DNA of 64,000 nt from Texcoconibacillus texcoconensis (GTDB taxonomy: Bacteria > Bacillota > Bacilli > Bacillales > Salisediminibacteriaceae): assembly GCF_014202575.1 (NCBI RefSeq), contig NZ_JACHHB010000008.1:62001-126000 (forward strand). The letters are read 5' to 3'. Shown one piece after another: positions 45,856 to 54,674 of this stretch. A program made the translations under genes and the position numbers. Numbering within the stretch: position 1 is the stretch's first letter; the number at the start of each line of letters is the position of its first letter. The notes below the pieces were generated by a model. That model worked only from the letters and a program-made list of their open reading frames with translations, did not search any database and had not been told where the DNA came from.

Positions 45856-47388
45856 TTGGACAAGAAAAGATATGTCATCGGTTTAGACTTAGGAACAACG
45901 AGCGCAAAAGCGGTCATCTTTAAAAAGGATGGGTCGGTTGTGTCCGAAGCGGAACAGACATACCCGTTTCTCGACACCGATGCCGCCAAAGCTGAACAAG
46001 ACCCACTTGCGATTGAGAACGCGGCCATCGAAGCAATAAGGCGTTCGCTCGTCACAGGAGGGATCAGCGGAGATGAGGTGCTCTCTGTTGGTTTATCGTC
46101 GGCGATGCATTCACTCATCTGTGTCGATGAAAACAACGAACCCTTGTCATCTGTGATCACATGGGCAGACAGACGGAGCGCCGAACAAGCGACACGTTTG
46201 AAGATGTCTACTGAAGGGACGGAGATTTATCAACAATCAGGCACCCCGATCCACCCGATGTCACCACTTGCAAAATTGATTTGGATGCGCGAAACTGCGT
46301 ACGGTCCATATGAGCGCGCGAGTAAATTTTTGTCGATCAAAGAGTTTTTAACATCCCGCTGGTTTGGCGTCGATGCGGTCGATTATTCGGTCGCCTCTGC
46401 GACTGGTCTATTTGATATCAAGGAGATGACGTGGAACGAACAAGCGTTAAATGTTGCTGGCATTGACCGCTCGCAATTATCGACACCTGTCGCGCCAACC
46501 TATGTTTTTCATGGATTAGATGCGCGCGTGTCGGAACGAACAGGACTTCGTGTTGATGTCCCGTTCGTTGCAGGTGCAAGCGACGGACCGCTTGCTAACT
46601 TAGGAATTGGAGCGATCAATCCTGGGGAGACCGCGATTACGATCGGAACGAGCGGTGCGATTCGACAGATGGCGAACCGCCCAAACACTGATGAACAACA
46701 AAACGTGTTCTGTTATGGGGTGACGGAAGATTTATGGATCTTAGGTGGACCGACCAACAACGGAGCGATCGTCTTACAATGGCTGAAAGACACACTCGGT
46801 GAAAAAGAAGTTGAAGAGGCTGCGAAAAATGGCGACGATGCGTTCACGTTACTGACTGCTCGAGCCGAACAAGCTTCCCCAGGGTCTAATGGTTTATTGT
46901 TTTTACCGTATTTAAACGGGGAGCGCGCTCCTCATTGGGACGCCAATGCACGCGGCAGCTATATCGGGCTCTCCATGGATCATCGAAAAGAACATTTTTT
47001 AAGAGCAGGTATGGAAGGGGTTATGTTCAACCTTTATAACATTCATGAGGCCGTCGGTCGTCTCGTTGGGGAAACGACAAGCTTGTACGCAAATGGTGGT
47101 TTTGCTCGTTCGCCTTTTTGGGTGCAAATGCTTGCGGATATGTTTGGACAAGACGTACATCTCCCATCCTCACACCAAAGTGCTGCTTGGGGAGCGGCGT
47201 GGTTCAGCATGCTCGCCATCGGTGAAGTACGCGACCTTGCCTCTATTAAAGAATACATTCCGATGCAAGGAAAAGTCACGCCTCATGCTGACACGAGCGC
47301 TAGATATCGTGAACTGTACGGTGTGTACCGCAATATTTATGAAACTTTGAAACCGACATTCGATGCGCTACAACGAGTACAACAATAG
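45856..47388 (+). CDS. gntK: Gluconokinase (FGGY family)
   Basis: ATP-dependent kinase of 510 residues. FGGY features: YVIGLDLGTTSAKAVIF at the N-terminus, SSAMHSLICVDENNEPL near residue 83, ITWADRRS near 105, GASDGPLANLGIGA with the catalytic Asp near 240, TIGTSGAIR and the C-terminal ANGGFARSPFWVQML. This pattern matches Bacillus GntK rather than xylulose or glycerol kinases. Start TTG 45856, eight nt after AGGAGGT (45841-45847); the open frame extends upstream into the RpiR gene but that part is not used. Last gene of the island. Confidence 0.92.
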   Translation: MDKKRYVIGLDLGTTSAKAVIFKKDGSVVSEAEQTYPFLDTDAAKAEQDPLAIENAAIEAIRRSLVTGGISGDEVLSVGLSSAMHSLICVDENNEPLSSVITWADRRSAEQATRLKMSTEGTEIYQQSGTPIHPMSPLAKLIWMRETAYGPYERASKFLSIKEFLTSRWFGVDAVDYSVASATGLFDIKEMTWNEQALNVAGIDRSQLSTPVAPTYVFHGLDARVSERTGLRVDVPFVAGASDGPLANLGIGAINPGETAITIGTSGAIRQMANRPNTDEQQNVFCYGVTEDLWILGGPTNNGAIVLQWLKDTLGEKEVEEAAKNGDDAFTLLTARAEQASPGSNGLLFLPYLNGERAPHWDANARGSYIGLSMDHRKEHFLRAGMEGVMFNLYNIHEAVGRLVGETTSLYANGGFARSPFWVQMLADMFGQDVHLPSSHQSAAWGAAWFSMLAIGEVRDLASIKEYIPMQGKVTPHADTSARYRELYGVYRNIYETLKPTFDALQRVQQ

Positions 47389-47410
47389 CGGTTTTACGTT
47401 TTAAAGTACG

Positions 47411-47446
47411 AAAGGGTAGGTGCTACTTCGGTAGCACCTACCCTTT
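47411..47446. repeat. RAYT-type palindromic repeat, copy 19
   Basis: Perfect 16-bp stem, loop TTCG, convergent junction. First copy after the repeat-free island. Confidence 0.97.
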
Positions 47447-47520
47447 ATTTGGCTAAAGTGTGTAGATTCATGGAGAGCTTTGTATAAAAAAACGGGGACT
47501 GTACGTTTTCCGCATATGTT

Positions 47521-48000
47521 TTACATATCAACTTGATCAATCTGGTTACGGTCGATGGTGAGGGCGTGATGCCAGTCGCGTAAACTGCCGTATACTTTGA
47601 AGTGTTGTTTGTTTTCTAGGGTGATGCGGATGTGTTGGTCGGCTTTGGATTTCGGGTCGATGAGTTGGTTGGTTTGCTTTTTGTTAAGAAAACAAATTTC
47701 TGCTTGGTCTAGGTGTGAGTTGGCGTCGAGGCAAACGAGTGCGACGGTGTGTTTGTAAGGAAATGAGTGTTTGAGTTCTTTTAGTTGGTCTGGGGTGAAG
47801 GAAAAGTACCAGTATTTGGACAGGCCGGTGCGGGTCGATTTTCGGTGTGAAATATGGATGATGGTGCGGTCGTTTATGATATAGCTGGACCATTTGTCAC
47901 CAAGCTCGCTTTCGATTTTCTCCAATGAGGTCGGTTCTTTTTTTCGTAAAATACGTGAGAGTACGGTACCGTGAAAAAATTCGGATTCCTTGATAGCCAT
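47521..48000 (-). CDS. Hypothetical protein (159 aa)
   Basis: I do not recognise the family. It is soluble and rich in Lys, His and aromatic residues, with alternating strands such as IINDRTIIHISHRKS near residue 42 and KYWYFSFTP near 64, and a C-terminal IRITLENKQHFKVYGSLRDWHHAL. No signal peptide or membrane helix. AGGGGAG stands 10 nt before ATG 48000, and the composition is natural, so it is probably real. Single gene between repeat copies 19 and 20. Confidence 0.65.
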   Translation of the reverse strand: MAIKESEFFHGTVLSRILRKKEPTSLEKIESELGDKWSSYIINDRTIIHISHRKSTRTGLSKYWYFSFTPDQLKELKHSFPYKHTVALVCLDANSHLDQAEICFLNKKQTNQLIDPKSKADQHIRITLENKQHFKVYGSLRDWHHALTIDRNQIDQVDM

Positions 48001-48065
48001 ATGTAACACGCTCCCCTTTGATATATTTTAAAAGAAGTGATCGTCGTTTTAGGCTTTAGTGTGTG

Positions 48066-48101
48066 AAAGGGTAGGTGCTACCGTGGTAGCACCTACCCTT
48101 T
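48066..48101. repeat. RAYT-type palindromic repeat, copy 20
   Basis: 16-bp stem, loop CGTG (seen once), tandem minus junction. Outer CTTTA and TAAAG arms. Confidence 0.96.
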
Positions 48102-48122
48102 ACTTCAGTAAAGGAATATCGT

Positions 48123-49862
48123 TTATTTCAATCGGTAGTTTTCGTCCATTGAACGTGTTAGAAACACGCTATATTGCCCTCTTGTAATCGTTTCTTCGGG
48201 TGCGAATCGCTGCTCGGAGGTACCTTTAGCAACGCCTGCTGCATACACATTAGCGACCGATTCGGCGTACCATTTCCCTGCTTCAACGTCTGTGAATGGA
48301 TGCGCCGCCTCAGACGTTGGAATATCGTAAATTCTTTCTAACAGAACAGCCATTTCTGCTCTTGTCATGCTTGCATCTGGAGCAAAGCTGTCTTCAGATA
48401 CACCTTTGAAAAATCCTTCGTTTAGAGCGATGTCAATTTCTTCGGCAAATTCGTGGTCTTTATCAACATCTTCAAATGCATCAAGGGCGTTCGGATTCGA
48501 TTCGCCTCCCTCGTGACGAACGAGAATCGCAGCAGCTTGGGCGCGTGTGAGCTCATCGTCAACGCCAAATAGGTCATTACCGATGCCGTTTATGACGTTT
48601 AAATCATACAAATAACTGACATGCGGGGCCGCCCAATGGTCGGAAGCTACATCAGTGAATGGCGTGTCGACTTCGATGGCTGCCTCCCACTCTGTCGGCA
48701 CGCTTTCTACGTTATGGTCGTCTGCCGCTGTAACATAGAAAGTCATCGGAATGTTGATGTCTCCGATCTCTACGGCGAATTGACCGCTGTCATCCGTCGT
48801 TGTTGTGAACGTACCTTTCGTGTCGTTTTCTACTTTGATCGTTTTGTTCGATGCTGCTTCCCCTGACAAAATCCCTTCATCTTGCTGGTATTGAAAGTTG
48901 TCAGGTGCTTTTGGGCGCTGTTCGATGAGTGCTGAAGCGATATATCCTTCTTGTCCATCAGCGGTTTCAATAGGATACCAGACAAAATGGTTTTGACGAT
49001 CGAGAACTTCCTCATATTCATAACCAGCTTGGATCGTTAACGGTGTGTCCGCTTCAACGGTCGTGATGCTGTCACTTTCCGTTGTTGCCTGTTCACGAAT
49101 TCTCGCATTTTCAGTTGTATAAACGAGGTCACCTTCCGTTAGCTGATAGTTTGAACGTGTTAATGAGTCGGTCAATTCAAATTCAGCCGTTAAAAATTCA
49201 ATATTTTCACTTGAAGCAGAATCGTAGTCAAAATCGTCTCTCGTAAAGTTTGGTAGTGAGAGGCTAGCGCCTAAGAGACTTAAACTTTCGATCTCTGAAA
49301 ATACACGCTCCTGGTAAGCGTCGCTGTTTTGCGTACCATCTGCCATATAAACAGGACTATTCACTGGCTTGATTCCATTATAAGCCATAACAGGAAAGTA
49401 CCAGCTTTCGATATAGTCTTCAGTACCTTTATGAATCGTCGGCAACTCTTGGCGTTCTTGTTTCATATTTTTTAAGATTTCAACGCCCGCTTCGATGTTA
49501 TATAGTAAGTCGTCATGCAGGCGCTCAACATCATAATCTTGCGTGTTCGTAATTTGCATAAGGCCGATCCCGCCGTCTTCAGAGATGATTGTCTCTCCGT
49601 CCTCGTCGAAATGTTTCCATTCGCCTTGCTCAACTTGGGCGATCCCTTTGATGACTTCTGGTGGGACGTCTAGCTTTAAGGCGGCTTCAGTTAACAAGCA
49701 GTTTGTCGTTTGGTAATCAGGGTTTTCCCCGTCTTCAATGTCAGCGGTGAGATCACAGTTGTCTTTTATTGTGTCATTAGCTGTGACACCCCCAACGCCT
49801 CCCGTTGCAAAAAGAATACCTGAAACGGTGAAGGCACTGAGCCATTTTGATCGTTTATTCAC
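48123..49862 (-). CDS. Secreted SLH-domain protein with lytic-transglycosylase-like and SH3 domains
   Basis: Cell-wall-associated protein of 579 residues. It has a signal peptide (1-29), a lysozyme-like domain (about 45-210) with VPPEVIKGIAQVEQGEW carrying a candidate catalytic Glu and GGIGLMQITN, and a bacterial SH3-like domain with ENARIREQATTESDSITTV near residue 260. An Ig-like or Big domain follows near 325-400, then three S-layer-homology repeats at the C-terminus (DVASDHWAAPHVSYLY, DVDKDHEFAEEIDIA, DVEAGKWYAESVANVY). The start is GTG 49862 with GGAGGTG 7 nt upstream. Likely a peptidoglycan hydrolase bound to wall polymer. Confidence 0.85.
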   Translation of the reverse strand: MNKRSKWLSAFTVSGILFATGGVGGVTANDTIKDNCDLTADIEDGENPDYQTTNCLLTEAALKLDVPPEVIKGIAQVEQGEWKHFDEDGETIISEDGGIGLMQITNTQDYDVERLHDDLLYNIEAGVEILKNMKQERQELPTIHKGTEDYIESWYFPVMAYNGIKPVNSPVYMADGTQNSDAYQERVFSEIESLSLLGASLSLPNFTRDDFDYDSASSENIEFLTAEFELTDSLTRSNYQLTEGDLVYTTENARIREQATTESDSITTVEADTPLTIQAGYEYEEVLDRQNHFVWYPIETADGQEGYIASALIEQRPKAPDNFQYQQDEGILSGEAASNKTIKVENDTKGTFTTTTDDSGQFAVEIGDINIPMTFYVTAADDHNVESVPTEWEAAIEVDTPFTDVASDHWAAPHVSYLYDLNVINGIGNDLFGVDDELTRAQAAAILVRHEGGESNPNALDAFEDVDKDHEFAEEIDIALNEGFFKGVSEDSFAPDASMTRAEMAVLLERIYDIPTSEAAHPFTDVEAGKWYAESVANVYAAGVAKGTSEQRFAPEETITRGQYSVFLTRSMDENYRLK

Positions 49863-49999
49863 TTTGATGCACCTCCATATTTTGTTAGATTGATAGATTT
49901 GAAAAAGCACGGAATACGTGCATGTTTAGTAGAAAATGTCATTTCTATTATAGCATAGTTGATACGCATGGGTGAGTGGGGATTCCGCTTTATCAAGGT

Positions 50000-50035
50000 A
50001 AAGGGTAGGTGCTACCGAAGTAGCACCTACCCTTT
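50000..50035. repeat. RAYT-type palindromic repeat, copy 21
   Basis: Perfect 16-bp stem, loop CGAA, tandem minus junction. Confidence 0.97.
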
Positions 50036-50064
50036 CATTCTGCACAGCACAAAAGATGCTTCTC

Positions 50065-50625
50065 TTATTTTGCGGCTTCGTATAAACGCATTGGTGGGAG
50101 GTTTCGGAAGAAGTATTCATCTTTTACAGCTGGAAAGTGTTGTTTTAAGTGATCGAGCAGGTGGGCATCCTTTTGGAAAAACGTTTGATACGGAAAGAAG
50201 CGTCCGCCCTCTTTCAGTACTTGTGATGTTTTTTGAACGATCCTTGATCGCATCGAATCATCCATTAAAGAAAACGGGATCCCGGAAAGTGCGTAATCAG
50301 CGGACGATGCGTATTGTTCTACAATCGTATCGACGTTTTCAGCACTATCATGACAAACGATAAGTCGCGAGTCATTGACGTTTCCCTGTAGTTCGTGAAC
50401 GAAATTTTCGTTCATCTCGATGGCGATGATCAGCGAGTCGTCCGTCATGCGCTCAAGCAAGTGTTCGGTAAACACACCTGTGGCGGGCCCGTACTCAACG
50501 ATCGTCATCGGTTTAGTGAAGTCCATTCGATTCGCGATTTCGCGCACCCCTTGTTTCGATGTTGGTGTCACGGATGCAATGTTGCGATCTTTGATGAAGT
50601 TTTTCATATAGCTAATCGTGCTCAT
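50065..50625 (-). CDS. Class I SAM-dependent methyltransferase (phospholipid N-methyltransferase-like)
   Basis: Methyltransferase of 186 residues. SAM-binding motif I is VEYGPATGVFTEHLL near residue 43, the acidic motif II is IAIEMNENFV near 67, and motif IV is ALSGIPFSLM near 112. The C-terminus NLPPMRLYEA is shared with rRNA-dimethylase-like and PmtA-like proteins. The target could be a phospholipid head group or another amine; it cannot be fixed here. AAAGGAG stands 7 nt before the ATG. Single gene. Confidence 0.75.
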   Translation of the reverse strand: MSTISYMKNFIKDRNIASVTPTSKQGVREIANRMDFTKPMTIVEYGPATGVFTEHLLERMTDDSLIIAIEMNENFVHELQGNVNDSRLIVCHDSAENVDTIVEQYASSADYALSGIPFSLMDDSMRSRIVQKTSQVLKEGGRFFPYQTFFQKDAHLLDHLKQHFPAVKDEYFFRNLPPMRLYEAAK

Positions 50626-50674
50626 AGACGTACTCCTTTCGAAATGAGGTGTTTTAGCGCTTTAAAGGGACGCC

Positions 50675-50704
50675 GGGTAGGTGCTACCAAAGTAGCACCT
50701 ACCC
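50675..50704. repeat. RAYT-type palindromic repeat, copy 22
   Basis: 13-bp stem, loop CAAA (TTTG on the transcribed strand), tandem minus junction. The left outer pair is lost. Confidence 0.95.
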
Positions 50705-50773
50705 TTCACTTCGTTAAAGCAAAAACGACAACCGGTTCCTCCCTCCAACCTCCCAACTGAATCGAAAAAACAT

Positions 50774-51424
50774 TTACTCTTTCTTCAAAGGAATGAAATT
50801 TTGTTTATACTCGTGCATATCTTCTTTAATTGTTTCCATCTTTTGATCTAAATTATTCACGATATGGGCAGCTTCACGAAGTTCTTCGATAAGCTCACTT
50901 GGGACATGCGTTTGGAATTTGTAGTGAATTTTATGCTCCAAGCTCGCCCAAAAATCCATCGCGAGGGTACGAATTTGGATTTCCACTTTCACATATTCGG
51001 TACGGTCGCTAAGAAACACCGGGATTTCGATGATCATATGTAAACTTTGGTAGCCATTAGGCTTCGGGTTTTCGAGGTAATCTTTCACTTCGATGACGTT
51101 GATGTCGTGCTGCTTATAAATCAAATCATAGATTGTATAAATATCAGACACGAACGAACAAACGACACGAATACCCGCGATATCATGCACCCGGGCACGG
51201 GCTTGGTCGATGTTGACGTCGAACCCTTTTCGCTGCAATTTATCCATAATGCTTTTCGGCTTTTTCACGCGCGACTTCACCGATTCAATCGGATTGCGCT
51301 CATGCATATATTCAAATTCCTCACTCAAAATATTCAGCTTCGTCTTCATTTCTTCAATTGCAAATTTATAAATGATGAGAAAGTTGCGAATTTCAACTAA
51401 CCGCTCATCGACCGTCGTATGCAT
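50774..51424 (-). CDS. Small alarmone synthetase YwaC/RelP type
   Basis: Stand-alone (p)ppGpp synthetase of 216 residues with no hydrolase domain. Synthetase motifs: HDIAGIRVVCSFVSDIY near residue 86, KDYLENPKPNGYQSLHMI near 115, and VEIQIRTLAMDFWASLEHKIHYK near 146. The sequence follows Bacillus YwaC (SAS2) more closely than YjbM. It makes alarmone from ATP and GDP or GTP; YwaC responds to wall and alkaline stress in B. subtilis. Start ATG 51424, with GGAGGGA upstream; the longer frame from 51487 has no ribosome site. Confidence 0.92.
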   Translation of the reverse strand: MHTTVDERLVEIRNFLIIYKFAIEEMKTKLNILSEEFEYMHERNPIESVKSRVKKPKSIMDKLQRKGFDVNIDQARARVHDIAGIRVVCSFVSDIYTIYDLIYKQHDINVIEVKDYLENPKPNGYQSLHMIIEIPVFLSDRTEYVKVEIQIRTLAMDFWASLEHKIHYKFQTHVPSELIEELREAAHIVNNLDQKMETIKEDMHEYKQNFIPLKKE

Positions 51425-51562
51425 CCCTTTTCCCTCCCTGGTACAAATGAAAACTTCTATCGTTTTCGCAAAAACTATTTCGCACACGAAATATTATAGT
51501 AAAATTACAAATAGATAGCTAGCAACGCCACAGCTTTGAGACGATTTCACAAATTTCAAAAC

Positions 51563-51593
51563 GTGACAGACCCTGTCCTCATTACGTTATAAT
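51563..51593 (+). promoter_or_regulatory. Promoter of the MarR-like fragment gene
   Basis: GTGACA (51563-51568) and TATAAT (51588-51593) with a 19-bp spacer, 28 bp before the ATG. Confidence 0.5.
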
Positions 51594-51620
51594 AGAAACG
51601 ACCGAACCAGAGGCGATCAC

Positions 51621-51896
51621 ATGGATTTTGATGTCGATGTCGACGAAATGTTACATCACATTCTCCAACTCCAACAAGAAAGCTCAAAACGCTACCGCCG
51701 CATCGTCCGACTCACCCTCACCGACCACGGCCACCAACTCATCGAGCAAGTACCCGACTTCATCTTCGACTACTACAAAACCATTTTAGCCAAACTCATG
51801 CTCCAACAACTAAAAAAATTCCACGAAATCATCGCCCACGAAATCGAGAACGAAAACGAAAACGAAAGCGAAAGCGAAGAAAACTCTTTTTCATGA
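51621..51896 (+). CDS. Small protein resembling the C-terminal half of a MarR regulator (91 aa)
   Basis: Residues 22-70 read like the wing and dimerisation helix of MarR proteins: YRRIVRLTLTDHGHQLIEQV then FDYYKTILAKLMLQQLKKFHEII. The DNA-recognition helix and the N-terminal dimer helix are absent. The C-terminus is a low-complexity acidic tail (ENENENESESEEN) encoded by 6-bp GAAAAC/GAAAGC units. A promoter-like sequence and AGAGGCG before the ATG suggest it is still expressed. It may be a remnant or a small protein that binds a full MarR partner. Confidence 0.55.
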   Translation: MDFDVDVDEMLHHILQLQQESSKRYRRIVRLTLTDHGHQLIEQVPDFIFDYYKTILAKLMLQQLKKFHEIIAHEIENENENESESEENSFS

Positions 51897-51998
51897 AGAA
51901 GACAAGCTCTCCAGACCACACCAGCTTGCCCTTTCGCGTCCGCTGCGAAAGGGTGCTGATAACGATGCACTTTTCCGCTTTCGCACACCACCGTGTTG

Positions 51999-52032
51999 AA
52001 TGGTAGGTGCTACTTTGGTAGCACCTACCATT
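51999..52032. repeat. RAYT-type palindromic repeat, copy 23
   Basis: 15-bp stem, loop TTTG, T-A stem variant, convergent junction. Confidence 0.96.
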
Positions 52033-52102
52033 TAGTGCTTTAAAACAGAACAGTCTCGTGTGCACAAAAAAACGAGAACGGGTGTCCTCGCTGCAACTTG
52101 TC

Positions 52103-52429
52103 TTATTCTCCTAAAGTGGTTTCTTCTATTTCTTGCCATGACTGGGCTTGGTAGATGTCAGTTTGGGCGTTTTTGGCTTTGGTGACGGTTTCGTATTGCA
52201 AGAGTTCTCTTTTTACGTAGGCGTGGTCTGCTTTTGGGTAATGAATCTCTAAGTATCTGATGATCGATTGGATGATGCCTTTTCGTTCGCCACGCTCCTC
52301 GGCGGCTTCGATTTCGCACTTCAATTCCTCTTCTGTTTCGGCCTGCTCTCTGTAGGCTAGCACTTCTTCTGGGGAAGTACTCAACATGTCCCAGTCCAAG
52401 TAAGGTCTGCGCGATTTCATTCCCGGCAT
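52103..52429 (-). pseudogene. C-terminal fragment resembling an Rpn/YhgA-like nuclease-transposase
   Basis: 108 codons. TSPEEVLAYREQAETEEELKCE followed by EERGERKGIIQSIIRYLEIHYP is the pattern found at the C-terminus of the Rpn (PD-(D/E)XK nuclease) family. The N-terminal nuclease domain is missing. GGAGGG stands 7 nt before the ATG, so the fragment may still be translated. Assignment rests on the tail only. Confidence 0.5.
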
Positions 52430-52552
52430 CGATGATCCCTCCGCTTCTTCATCATTGGGTGAAACTATTCACGGGTATATTCCCTCCTTCTCCGCTTCTA
52501 AAACTAGATTTTCGTTTTAGCGCACATGCTTTCACGCTTTAACGTGCGAAAC

Positions 52553-52580
52553 GGTAGGTGCTACCGAAGGAGCACCTACC
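52553..52580. repeat. RAYT-type palindromic repeat, copy 24 (degenerate)
   Basis: Loop CGAA with one mismatch next to the loop (GGAGCACC in the right arm) and a broken outer stem. Divergent junction. Confidence 0.9.
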
Positions 52581-52706
52581 CTTTACCGAAATAAAGCAAC
52601 AATTCCACCAATGTGTGGTGCTCGACATTTTTCGCGATCTATCATTAACCTTGCGTGATATACTCGCCGTTGTAGCCATTTTAAATCTTTTTTGGGGAGG
52701 GGTATT

Positions 52707-54641
52707 ATGCAAAAAAACTTGTACCTGTTTACAAGTTTACTCACGCTTGTTTTGGCAGTGACATTTTTATTTCCGAGCACAAGCGAGAGTGCGAGTATGT
52801 GGAGCATTTACAGTGATGCCGAAGAAGCTCGCAATAATGGGGAATATAACGCAGCTTTACAAAACTATGAAGCTGTATTACCTAGCTTTCTAGAAAACGA
52901 AGGAAACACGAATATTGCGATGATCTACAACCGAATGGGTAGCATGCAAGTTGAGTTGGGCCTTTATGAAGAAGCTGTAGAAAGCTGGGAGCAAGAAGCT
53001 AACTACTGGGAAAAAGAAGGAAGCACACAAAGTGCCATCGCCGCAACGAGTAACGCGAACGACCTTCGCAGTGACGTTCAACTGTTTAGGGAAGCTGATT
53101 CACATGCAGTTGCCGACCAATATGACACGGGGGCAAAATTCGAGCCAGAAATCGGCGCGTTATTAGGAGCTTACGCTGAGGAGGATGATGCGGTTCACGA
53201 TTCGACTTCTGGAAACCCTCATTACATAGAGGAATTCCCTAACCTCGTAAATCACGATCACGCCGCCTACCTTCTTTACGTCAGTTGGGGTACACCTTTC
53301 TCACAATTAGCGTCGCATATTCGCCGTGCTGAAGAACAAGGCGTCGCTATGCAACTTGCTCTGCAACCGGATGACGGTCTAGGCGAAGTTCAAGACGGCG
53401 AATATATACGACAATTTGCTCAAGACGCCGCCAATGCTGACATCCCGATTTTCCTCCGCTTCGCCAACGAAATGAACGGAGAATGGGTCGAATGGTACGA
53501 CGAGCCTGAGCGCTACATTGATAAGTACCGCACGGTTGCAAATGTTTTCCAACAAGAAGCTGACAACGTCGCCATGGTTTGGGCACCAAATTACTTTCCA
53601 CCTGATAACATCACCGACTATTATCCAGGCGATCATTACGTCGATTGGGTAGGAGTCAGTATGTATCAACGTCATAACGGCGAAGACGACCTTTTAGGCG
53701 AAGGGGTCGATCGCTCCAGTTATGTTGAAAAATTTGAACACATTTATGATTTGTACGCAGATCGAAAACCAATTTTCATTTCAGAAGGCGCCGTTTCTCA
53801 CATCGACCCAAACACTAATGAAGGTGTGACTGAATGGGCAACCCGCCATGTTGAAACATTTTACAATAGCTTACCAATGCTTTATCCAGGGGTAAAGGCT
53901 GTTTTTTGGTTCAGCTCTGACGGCCAAAGCGCCAACGATTATCGACTTTCGCAAAACGATCAAGTCCTAAACGCCTATCAAGAAGCCATCCAAAATGACT
54001 TTTACTTATCGAACATAGGCGACATGTCACCTGTCACATACTTACCCGTCGATACGACTGGCGTGGCACCGACAGAAACAGCGTTACATGCACACGTAGA
54101 AACGATTGATCCACTCATTTCAAAGGTAGAATATTACGTAAACGGTGCACTCGCTGGAACATCGACGGAACCATCTTGGTCCATCAACTACGATTTCCTA
54201 TCACACCGAAGTGAAACCGTTGAAATCGAAGTCAAAGTGTACGGCGAAGATGGTCATCTCGTCACAACAGACACGCAAAATATCGGCGTAGGCGCTACAA
54301 ATGTTGAATTAAACAACGCGCAAATTGACTTCGATACCCAAGCCCAAATCAAAAACGACCGTACGTTCATACCAGTTCGACAGATCGCTGAATCTCTAGG
54401 TGCCGACGTGTCTTGGGATGCGACGACGCAAACGGCCGATATTGAGCACAACGACACAACCCTTTCAATGACTATCGGTGACAAAACCGTGTATCAAAAC
54501 CAACAACCCGAAACGATAGACGCAGCGCCTTTCCTCGATGATAATCGCACCTTCTTACCTTTACGTTTTATCATCGAAGGCCTCGGCCTCGAACTTGACT
54601 GGAACGAAGACACGTACACCACATCGTTTACTACCGAGTAG
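52707..54641 (+). CDS. Secreted multidomain protein: TPR, GH26-like glycosidase domain, Ig-like, stalk domain
   Basis: Extracellular protein of 644 residues. Signal peptide (1-29), a TPR-like region (35-110, AEEARNNGEYNAALQNYEAV), then a TIM-barrel region (about 145-430) with the GH26 pattern: acid-base Glu255 in IFLRFANEMNGEW and candidate nucleophile Glu360 in KPIFISEGAVS, with YVDWVGVSMY between. An Ig-like domain lies near 455-525, and a copper-amine-oxidase-N-type stalk domain near 535-640 (NDRTFIPVRQIAESLGADVSWD and DDNRTFLPLRFIIEGLGLELDW). GH26 enzymes cut beta-mannans or related glucans; the TPR fusion is unusual. ATG 52707 follows GGGGAGGGG. Confidence 0.82.
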   Translation: MQKNLYLFTSLLTLVLAVTFLFPSTSESASMWSIYSDAEEARNNGEYNAALQNYEAVLPSFLENEGNTNIAMIYNRMGSMQVELGLYEEAVESWEQEANYWEKEGSTQSAIAATSNANDLRSDVQLFREADSHAVADQYDTGAKFEPEIGALLGAYAEEDDAVHDSTSGNPHYIEEFPNLVNHDHAAYLLYVSWGTPFSQLASHIRRAEEQGVAMQLALQPDDGLGEVQDGEYIRQFAQDAANADIPIFLRFANEMNGEWVEWYDEPERYIDKYRTVANVFQQEADNVAMVWAPNYFPPDNITDYYPGDHYVDWVGVSMYQRHNGEDDLLGEGVDRSSYVEKFEHIYDLYADRKPIFISEGAVSHIDPNTNEGVTEWATRHVETFYNSLPMLYPGVKAVFWFSSDGQSANDYRLSQNDQVLNAYQEAIQNDFYLSNIGDMSPVTYLPVDTTGVAPTETALHAHVETIDPLISKVEYYVNGALAGTSTEPSWSINYDFLSHRSETVEIEVKVYGEDGHLVTTDTQNIGVGATNVELNNAQIDFDTQAQIKNDRTFIPVRQIAESLGADVSWDATTQTADIEHNDTTLSMTIGDKTVYQNQQPETIDAAPFLDDNRTFLPLRFIIEGLGLELDWNEDTYTTSFTTE

Positions 54642-54674
54642 ACAGATTGTTTTTGCGCATTAAAGTAGTACAGA

